From: Metabacillus endolithicus
GTDB taxonomy: Bacteria > Bacillota > Bacilli > Bacillales > Bacillaceae
NCBI RefSeq assembly: GCF_023078335.1
Contig: NZ_CP095550.1
Coordinates: 1,240,001-1,304,000 of the forward strand
Direction: 5' to 3'
DNA: 64,000 nucleotides
Numbering within the stretch: the stretch's first letter is position 1; every line of letters starts with the position of its first letter. Shown here piece after piece: positions 57,490-64,000 of the stretch. A model generated the notes under the pieces. That model did no database searches, was not told the DNA's origin, and was given only the letters and a program-made list of their open reading frames with translations. Made by a program: the position numbers and the translations under genes.

Positions 57490-58467
57490 CTATTTTACCC
57501 CAAGTAGATCGTTTGCAAACGATACTTGACCTATTCTTTTATATTTTTCATAACGATGCTGAATTAATTCTTCCCCTGTCATACTTGAGAGAGTTTTTAA
57601 AGAGCTTGCGATTACCTCAGTAATATTGGTTGCTTGCTGAGCTACATCTTTATGTGCTCCACCTTTTACTTCTGGGATAATTTCATCAACAACACCAAGT
57701 TGCTTTAAATCTGGGGCAGTTATTTTCATCGTTTCTGCAGCTTTCTTTGCTAATCCTGAGTCTTTCCAAAGTAATGCTGCTGCACCTTCAGGAGAAATAA
57801 CAGAGTAGGTAGAGTTCTCCAACATATGAATATAATTTCCTACACCTAATGCTAGTGCTCCACCACTACCACCTTCTCCAATAACGATACAAATAACTGG
57901 AACAGATAAACCAGCCATTTCGAACAAGTTTTTAGCAATTGCTTCACTTTGTCCTCTTTCTTCAGCTGCTTTTCCTGGATAAGCACCTTTTGTATCTATA
58001 AAACATATAATCGGACGATTGAATTTATCAGCTTGTTTCATCAACCGTAATGCTTTACGATAGCCTTCAGGATGTGGCATACCAAAATTTCTTCGAATAT
58101 TTTCTTTTGTATCTTTACCACGCTGGTGACCAATTACAGTTACTGGTACATCTCTGAACTTAGCTATACCACTAACAATGGCATCATCATCACCATAATA
58201 TCGGTCACCATGACATTCTAAGAAATTAGTAAAAATTTGTTCAATATAATCTAGAGTTGTAGGGCGACTAGGATGCCTTGCAATTTGAACACGATCCCAA
58301 GGCTTTATATTTGTATAAATTTCATTTTCAAGCTTTTCTAATCTTGCTTCTAATTTTTCAATTTCAGATGATAAATCAACATCAGATTGAGCAGTAAAAT
58401 CTTTCAGTTCTTTAATTTTAGCTCTAAGCTCGGTAACTGGCTTTTCAAACTCCATTTCACCTACCAT
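57490..58467 (-). CDS. accA: Acetyl-CoA carboxylase carboxyltransferase alpha subunit
   Basis: With AccD transfers CO2 from carboxybiotin to acetyl-CoA, making malonyl-CoA for fatty acid synthesis. The 325-residue crotonase-fold protein has [50 protein letters not shown] in two blocks, and the oxyanion [15 protein letters not shown] and [15 protein letters not shown]. The ATG at 58467 follows AGGAGGTG and overlaps the end of accD by seven bases, implying translational coupling and equal expression. Confidence 0.96.
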   Translation of the reverse strand: MVGEMEFEKPVTELRAKIKELKDFTAQSDVDLSSEIEKLEARLEKLENEIYTNIKPWDRVQIARHPSRPTTLDYIEQIFTNFLECHGDRYYGDDDAIVSGIAKFRDVPVTVIGHQRGKDTKENIRRNFGMPHPEGYRKALRLMKQADKFNRPIICFIDTKGAYPGKAAEERGQSEAIAKNLFEMAGLSVPVICIVIGEGGSGGALALGVGNYIHMLENSTYSVISPEGAAALLWKDSGLAKKAAETMKITAPDLKQLGVVDEIIPEVKGGAHKDVAQQATNITEVIASSLKTLSSMTGEELIQHRYEKYKRIGQVSFANDLLGVK

Positions 58468-59336
58468 GTTATTTCACCTCCTGTTTGATGAATATCAAGT
58501 ATGCTCCCAAGAGTTTCCTTTAAATCTTGGCGATTAATAACATTGTCTAATTGCCCGTGCTTCAGTAAAAATTCTGCTGTTTGGAAGTCTTCAGGAAGAT
58601 CTTCTCTAATGGTTTGTTCAATAATTCTTCTACCAGCAAACCCAATTAAAGCACCTGGCTCAGCAAAATTATAGTCACCTAGTGATGCAAAGCTTGCCGA
58701 AACTCCTCCAGTTGTTGGATGTGTCATAACAGAAATGATCAACCCGCCATTATCACTAAAAAGCTTAAGGGCAGAACTTGTTTTAGCCATTTGCATGAGA
58801 CTTAAAACACCTTCTTGCATCCTAGCCCCGCCGGAAGCAGTAAAAATAATAATCGGTAATCCTTTTTCATTCGCATTTTCTATTGCTCGAGTAATTTTTT
58901 CTCCTACAACAGAACCCATACTTCCCATTCTAAAACTAGCGTCCATGATAGCCACAGCTGTTCTAAAGCCGTTTATCAGACCTTCTCCTGTCACTACAGC
59001 TTCATTTTGTTTTGTTTTTTGACGATCTTTTTCAAGTTTTTCCTCATAATCAGGGAAGTTTAGAGGATTTTCAGATATCATGTTTTGATCATATTCAAGG
59101 AAGCTACTTTCATCAAATAAGCTCTCGATTCGCTCTCTAGCGTTCATTTGATGATGATATCCACAATTCATACAAACTTTTAGATTTTTATTAAGTTCTT
59201 TCGTATACATGATCTTTTTACAATTCGGGCATTTTATGACAATCCCTTCCGGAACATCTTGCTTAGCCTGCTCAGAAGGAATTGAGGCATATTTCTTTTT
59301 CTTTGGTTTTGGCTTAGTAAATAAATCTTTTAACAA
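58461..59336 (-). CDS. accD: Acetyl-CoA carboxylase carboxyltransferase beta subunit
   Basis: The 291-residue beta subunit has an N-terminal zinc ribbon ([20 protein letters not shown] then MNCG, about 36-58) and a crotonase-fold catalytic domain ([59 protein letters not shown]). The TTG at 59336 lies seven bases after GGGGAGG. It leads the accDA pair. No certain promoter or FapR site was found in the 246 bases upstream. Confidence 0.96.
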   Translation of the reverse strand: MLKDLFTKPKPKKKKYASIPSEQAKQDVPEGIVIKCPNCKKIMYTKELNKNLKVCMNCGYHHQMNARERIESLFDESSFLEYDQNMISENPLNFPDYEEKLEKDRQKTKQNEAVVTGEGLINGFRTAVAIMDASFRMGSMGSVVGEKITRAIENANEKGLPIIIFTASGGARMQEGVLSLMQMAKTSSALKLFSDNGGLIISVMTHPTTGGVSASFASLGDYNFAEPGALIGFAGRRIIEQTIREDLPEDFQTAEFLLKHGQLDNVINRQDLKETLGSILDIHQTGGEITW

Positions 59337-59525
59337 AACGGTACCTCCCCTTTTTCAAAGGCACTGTTATAATTGGCCGAAGATTTCCTATTAGTTCATA
59401 TCAATTTATAGCCAAAAATAACAACGCGCTTAAACATAGCCTTTATTAAAGCTGCTTCTATTTAAATCAGATAATGATTACATAAACTAGTATTCACTTT
59501 AAGAAACTATTTTCTAAAAAAGTGT

Positions 59526-59540
59526 CAGTTATATTAACTG
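59526..59540 (-). terminator. Small possible terminator after the GntR gene
   Basis: CAGTTA/TAACTG six-base arms around three bases, then ACACTTTTTT on the minus strand. A short stem, so weak support. Confidence 0.4.
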
Positions 59541-59582
59541 TAACGATTGGTGGACAAACATGTTGTAGAAAGTTGTCAATAT

Positions 59583-60233
59583 CTATTCGACATTTTCTTT
59601 AAGGGATACCGCTTCATACTGAATAAACACTTCTAAATGATCCTTTTTTATTAAAGCATCAAGCAACATTGCTAAATGTTTTTTTGAAGAACTATGCGAT
59701 TGATCACCTTTATATACAAAGCTGACATATTCGTTTAAAACATTCCAAATTCGATATAAGAGAAAATTGTTTGCTAATTTAACAAGCTCAGTCATTAATT
59801 CAAATCTTGTTATCTCTGTATCCTGAACTTTACTAGATAATTCTTCTAATTGTACATTTATGTCACTTTGTAAGATTAGCTGCAGGGCATTTTTTTCTAA
59901 TAGCTCGTTCATTTTAATAACATCCTTTATTGCTTTTGTATCATCAAGAATAAAGGTACCCAGCAGTTCAATTAAATTATGTTCTCTAAAATCCTTTATA
60001 AAAGTTCCTTCGCCTCTTCTCGTTTCAATCATTCCTAATAATTCAAGGGCTCTTAACGCTTCACGAACAGAAGATCTTCCAACTTTTAAATTCTCAGCCA
60101 GCTCTCTTTCTGAAGGAATTTTATCTCCATAAGAAAGCTGTTTTTCTGCAATAATTGCGCGAATATGGCGAAGGATTTCAATATAAACTTTTGAATGCGG
60201 AGTTGTCAAAGAAGAATCACTCACTTTAATCAA
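59583..60233 (-). CDS. GntR/FadR-subfamily transcriptional regulator
   Basis: A 216-residue regulator whose N-terminal winged helix is clear: VYIEILRHIRAIIAEKQLSYGDKIPSERELAENLKVGRSSVREALRALELLGMIETRRGEGTF across residues 16-80 (IPSERELAE and SVREALRALE are diagnostic). The C-terminal half is a shortened FCD-like helical ligand domain. It overlaps the end of the malic enzyme gene by eight bases (TTG at 60233, weak ribosome site), so the two are one operon. A perfect FadR-type palindrome in the malic enzyme promoter suggests autoregulation, with malate or another organic acid as a possible effector (inference). Confidence 0.9.
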   Translation of the reverse strand: MIKVSDSSLTTPHSKVYIEILRHIRAIIAEKQLSYGDKIPSERELAENLKVGRSSVREALRALELLGMIETRRGEGTFIKDFREHNLIELLGTFILDDTKAIKDVIKMNELLEKNALQLILQSDINVQLEELSSKVQDTEITRFELMTELVKLANNFLLYRIWNVLNEYVSFVYKGDQSHSSSKKHLAMLLDALIKKDHLEVFIQYEAVSLKENVE

Positions 60234-61455
60234 TGATGGCTAATTGCCTCGTTTTCTCAGCAACTTCCTCCGGATCGACTTTTATTCTTGCCACACCGGT
60301 TTCCATTGCTGCCTTAGCTACTGCTGAAGCAACAGCTGGTGCCACTCTTGGATCAAATGGTGCCGGAATAACATAATCTGGACTTAAATCCTTTTCAGAA
60401 ACAAGTGCTGCGATTGCCTCAACCGCCGCAATTTTCATTTTCTCATTAATGTGTGTAGCACGTACATCTAACGCACCTCTAAAAATCCCTGGGAAGGCCA
60501 ATACATTGTTTACTTGGTTTGGAAAATCAGATCGGCCTGTTCCAATAACCATCGCCCCTGCTTCTTTAGCTTCATTCGGCATAATTTCTGGAACAGGATT
60601 AGCCATAGCAAAGATAATTGGATTCTCATTCATTGATTGAACCATTTCTTTAGACAAGGCCCCTTCAACCGAAACTCCAATAAATACATCGGCACCCTTA
60701 ATAACATCGGCCAAACTACCTTCCAGCTGATCTCTATTTGTATATTTAGCTACCTCAGATTTCACATTGTTCATACCGTGTGAACGATTTTCAAAGATTG
60801 CACCTTTCGTGTCACACATAATAATATCTCTTACACCATAGCTATATAAAAGTTTAATGATTGCAATACCCGCTGCACCTGCACCGTTAGCTACAACCCG
60901 GATATTAGACATACTTTTTCCAACTAATTTAAGAGCATTAACAAGTCCTGCTACAGTTACAATTGCAGTACCATGTTGGTCATCGTGAAAAATAGGGATA
61001 TTCGTTTCCTTTTTTAAACGTTCTTCAATAACAAAACAATTAGGAGCAGCTATGTCTTCTAAGTTTACTCCACCAAACGTTGGTTCAAGCAACTTAACTG
61101 TATTAACAATTTCATCAATATCTGTTGTGTTTAAACAAATTGGAAATGCATCCACTCCAGCAAAACTTTTGAAAAGAACTGCTTTTCCTTCCATAACCGG
61201 TAATGCTGCTTCAGGACCAATGTTTCCTAACCCGAGCACAGCCGTACCATCAGAAACTACTGCAACCATATTACCTTTCATCGTATAATCATAGACTTTG
61301 CTTTTATCATCATAGATATCTTTACAAGGTTCAGCTACACCAGGTGAATAAGCAAGGCTTAAATCATAAGCGTTTTTTACTGGAATCTTTGACTTTGATT
61401 CTAATTTCCCTTTGTTAACACGATGAATATGTAAGGCTTCTTCTCTCAATGACAT
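60226..61455 (-). CDS. ytsJ: NAD(P)-dependent malic enzyme
   Basis: Oxidatively decarboxylates malate to pyruvate, supplying NADPH and pyruvate. The 409-residue short-form enzyme has YSPGVAEPC (Tyr/malate site), GLGNIGPEAALPVMEGKAVLFK, catalytic Lys region FKSFAGVDAFP, metal acids in EDIAAPNCF and FHDDQHGTAIV, and NAD(P) fold VVANGAGAAGIAII. ATG 61455, eight bases after GGGGAG, matches B. subtilis YtsJ in start and length; ATG 61458 is possible. It lies between dnaE and accDA, as in B. subtilis, but here is coupled to a GntR regulator. Confidence 0.95.
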   Translation of the reverse strand: MSLREEALHIHRVNKGKLESKSKIPVKNAYDLSLAYSPGVAEPCKDIYDDKSKVYDYTMKGNMVAVVSDGTAVLGLGNIGPEAALPVMEGKAVLFKSFAGVDAFPICLNTTDIDEIVNTVKLLEPTFGGVNLEDIAAPNCFVIEERLKKETNIPIFHDDQHGTAIVTVAGLVNALKLVGKSMSNIRVVANGAGAAGIAIIKLLYSYGVRDIIMCDTKGAIFENRSHGMNNVKSEVAKYTNRDQLEGSLADVIKGADVFIGVSVEGALSKEMVQSMNENPIIFAMANPVPEIMPNEAKEAGAMVIGTGRSDFPNQVNNVLAFPGIFRGALDVRATHINEKMKIAAVEAIAALVSEKDLSPDYVIPAPFDPRVAPAVASAVAKAAMETGVARIKVDPEEVAEKTRQLAIID

Positions 61456-61566
61456 CATGAACACTCCCCATGTAAAGTACTAGAACAAGTACCCTATTGT
61501 AAGAATCTAATTGTTTGGTTACCAGTTCAGCTGTATCTATTATTACACTGCCTATCATTCTTTAAA

Positions 61567-61585
61567 AAAGTGGTCAGACCACTTT
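61567..61585. promoter_or_regulatory. Predicted operator of the GntR regulator
   Basis: Perfect 19-base palindrome AAAGTGGTC-A-GACCACTTT. The core TGGTCAGACCA fits the GntR/FadR subfamily pattern T-N-G-T-N3-A-C-N-A. It lies just downstream of the malic enzyme -10 box, where a bound repressor would block transcription. Confidence 0.7.
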
Positions 61586-61598
61586 AAATCATTATTAA

Positions 61599-61626
61599 AT
61601 GATAACATAATTCATTTGATTGTAAA
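61599..61626 (-). promoter_or_regulatory. Probable promoter of malic enzyme-GntR operon
   Basis: TTTACA (61621-61626), 16-base spacer, TATCAT (61599-61604) on the minus strand. Start near 61592, so the palindromic operator covers about +7 to +25. Confidence 0.6.
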
Positions 61627-61679
61627 GCATCGTTTAGCATAAACATCCTCATTTACGAAAATAGCCTTACAATTAAAGG

Positions 61680-64000
61680 CTACTCCTGTTTTAGTACAAC
61701 ATTATTTTGCCCAAGTAAATTCATTAAATCTGTTAAACACTCTTCTGTAGCTGAAACTGAGAACTCTTCAGGTAATTGAATGGTCCTCTTCTCATGCTCA
61801 TAATACAGGTAGACAGGGATACTCCCGTTAAAACGACTTAGTATCTTCTTTACATCTAGCAATTTTTGTTGATCTGAGAACTGCTTTTCAATTTTCACAA
61901 AGAGCTTTGCATGTTTAGAAACGGCTGGTAAGTGTTCCAGTTCTTTTATTTGCTGCACAATAAACTGAAGTTTATCCTGTCTTCTTTCAACTTTTCCCTC
62001 CAGATAGAAAATCATTCCGTCCCTCACCTTTTCACCAAACTTTGAATAAGTTTGTGGGAAAATAACGGCGTCAATATCTCCTGTTTCATCTCCAAGTAGT
62101 AAAAAAGCCATAACCTCACCTTTTTTAGTACGTATTGTTCGTACATTCGCTACCAAAGCCCCAATTGAAACCTTTCGATCTACATTTGAAGATAAATCAT
62201 CAATAGTAACAGCACGGATCCCTTGAAGGTTTGAACGATACATTTCAACAGGATGAATGGAAAAGTATAAACCTAGAGATTCTTTTTCAAATCTAAGTTT
62301 TTCTTCAATTTTAAATGGCTCTACTTCAATATACTTTGGCTTTAGATTAAATTCTTCTTCCAAAAAGAGATCAAATTGACTTTCATCTGATGGAGTCATT
62401 AGCTCCGCATGCTCAATGGCAACATCGAGGCTTGCAAGCAACGTTGCACGATCAATAGTAAACTCATCCATTGCACCTGCAAAAATAAGTTGCTCCATTG
62501 TTTTTCTAGTCACAATTTTCATTGATACCCTTATACAAAAATCAAATAAGTCAGTAAAAGGTTTTTTCTTTCTTGCATGAAAGATTTCCTTAATAGCCGC
62601 AATACCTACATTTTTAATAGATGTTAAATTATAGCGAATACTTGCACCTTCTACTAAAAATGCAAACTCACTTTTGTTTACAGAAGGTGGCAGCACCGTG
62701 AAACCTTTACGCTTCGCCTCTCGAACATATTGAGCCACTTTATCTTCATTTCCACTTACACTTGTTAATAAAGCTGTTAAAAAATGGAGAGGATAATTTG
62801 CTTTTAAAAAGGCTAATTGGTAAGCAATCATACTATAAGCAACTGCATGACTTCGGTTAAATCCATAGTTGGCAAACTTTACAATTAAATCATAAATTGA
62901 GTTTGCCACTTGTTGACTATAACCATTTCTAGTACACCCGAGACAAAATGTTCCCTCTCTTGATCTAGTATATCTTTCTTTTTCTTCCCAACGGCTCTTC
63001 TTAATAAGTCTGCTTCCCCTAGAGTAAATCCTGCAATAGTAGAAGCCAATTCCATTATTTGCTCCTGATAAACAATAACACCATAGGTATTCTGCAAAAT
63101 CGGTTCAAGTGTGGGGTGTAAATATGTTGTACTTTTTCTTTTATGTTTTCTGTCAATAAAGAGTGGAATATTTTCCATCGGACCAGGTCTGTATAATGCA
63201 TTTACAGCAACAATATCCTCGAGACTGCTAGGTTTAAGACGTTTTAAAACACTTCTCATCCCCTCAGATTCAAGTTGAAAAACTCCTGATGTATCTCCCT
63301 GGGATAAAAGGTCAAACGTTTTTTCGTCTTGATAGGATATGTTCGTCAAATCAACTCGTTTTCCTTCAACACGTTGTATAGATTTCATAATATTCTCGAT
63401 TAAAGAAAGATTTCTTAAGCCTAAAAAATCCATTTTTAAAAGCCGAGATCTTCTAAGTAATCCATAGAGTACTGTGTTAAGTACACATCCTGTTGTCCTT
63501 CCTGAATTGGGACAATATTTGTTAAAGGTTGATCACTTAAAACAACACCTGCTGCATGTGTAGAAGTATGCCTTGGGAGGCCTTCTAGTTTTAAAGCTGT
63601 TTCATAGATTTTTTTATTTTGTTCATTTTCAGTAATTAATTTCTGTAGTGCCTGAGATTCTTTAAATGCTTCTTGAAGGGTGATTCCGGGTCGAGATGGG
63701 ATCAGCTTCGATAAGACATCTGTTTCCTTAGGTGAAGCTCCCATTACTCTCCCCACATCACGAATAGCTGCTTTGGCTGCTAACGTACCAAAGGTGATAA
63801 TTTGAGCAACATGTAATTTGCCATATTTGTTTGCTACATAAGCTATTACTTCATCACGTCTTGTATCTGGAAAGTCAATATCAATATCCGGCATCGTAAT
63901 ACGCTCTGGATTTAAAAACCTTTCAAAAAGCAATCTATGTTTAATTGGATCTACATCCGTAATTCGCAGTACATATGAAACAAGAGAACCTGCAGCAGAA
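61680..64000 (-). pseudogene. dnaE: DNA polymerase III alpha subunit DnaE, C-terminal two thirds (partial; two frameshifts, probably sequencing indels)
   Basis: DnaE extends lagging-strand primers in Bacillus and is essential. The gene enters from the right edge in frame (SAAGSLVSYVL...), carries the catalytic acids MPDIDIDFPDTRRDEV and the palm/fingers, then loses frame near 63438-63441 (LEDLGF; one T missing before LLKMDFLGLRNLSL). It loses frame again near 62925 (GVLEM; one A missing before NGYSQQVANSIYDLIVKFANYGFNRSHAV). The rest holds HhH motifs (LTSIKNVGIAAIKEI) and the OB fold (VSIGALVANVRTIRTKKGEVMAFLLL), ending at 61680. Both shifts are single deletions in homopolymers. The first third of the gene lies outside the window. 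Confidence 0.92.

Overview
The window is a 64 kb piece of chromosome from a low-GC, endospore-forming member of the Bacillaceae. Its gene order closely follows the Bacillus subtilis region that runs from the succinate dehydrogenase genes to dnaE. Supporting marks are sspI (a small acid-soluble spore protein), ytvI, ytaF and ytxC, the L-box and T-box leaders, SigA-type promoters with strong Gram-positive ribosome sites, and TTG/GTG/ATT starts. Almost everything is core chromosome on the minus strand. No prophage, insertion sequence, CRISPR array, tRNA/rRNA gene or obvious horizontally acquired island was seen. Species cannot be named from this window.

Layout, left to right: sdhA (partial)-sdhC; yslB (+); lysC with lysine riboswitch; uvrC; trxA; the fatty-acid degradation cluster etfA-etfB-fadB-fadR-lcfA; yshE, mutS2, polX, cvpA, zapA; rnhC (+); pheT-pheS with T-box; an RNA methyltransferase; sspI (+); an M42 peptidase; a dimeric dUTPase; ysdB (+); a TVP38-like protein; ysdA; rplT-rpmI-infC with L20 leader; thrS with T-box; ytxC; the replication-initiation genes dnaI-dnaB-nrdR; a hypothetical gene; speD; gapB; coaE-ytaF-mutM-polA; hflC-hflK; phoR-phoP; a MaoC-like gene; the TCA genes mdh-icd-citZ; ytwI; ytvI (+); fxsA; glycolytic pyk-pfkA; accA-accD; a GntR regulator with malic enzyme; and the 3' two thirds of dnaE.

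The genes form a coherent carbon-flux neighbourhood (glycolysis, TCA, malate to pyruvate, acetyl-CoA carboxylation, beta-oxidation, gluconeogenic gapB) mixed with replication and repair genes (dnaE, polA, dnaB, dnaI, mutM, mutS2, polX, uvrC). Regulation readable from the sequence includes a FadR box before fadR, two CcpN-type boxes at gapB, a perfect GntR/FadR-type palindrome in the malic enzyme promoter, one lysine riboswitch, two T-boxes and an L20 leader.

Two points deserve most attention. First, eight genes (polX, rnhC, ysdB, infC, gapB, citZ, ytwI, dnaE) carry small frameshifts, mostly in homopolymers and including essential genes. This looks like uncorrected sequencing indels, not real decay. 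Second, the 5' leader of speD can be folded by eye into a closed multi-helix junction whose C-rich joining strand is complementary to the speD Shine-Dalgarno. It is the best candidate here for an undescribed regulatory RNA.
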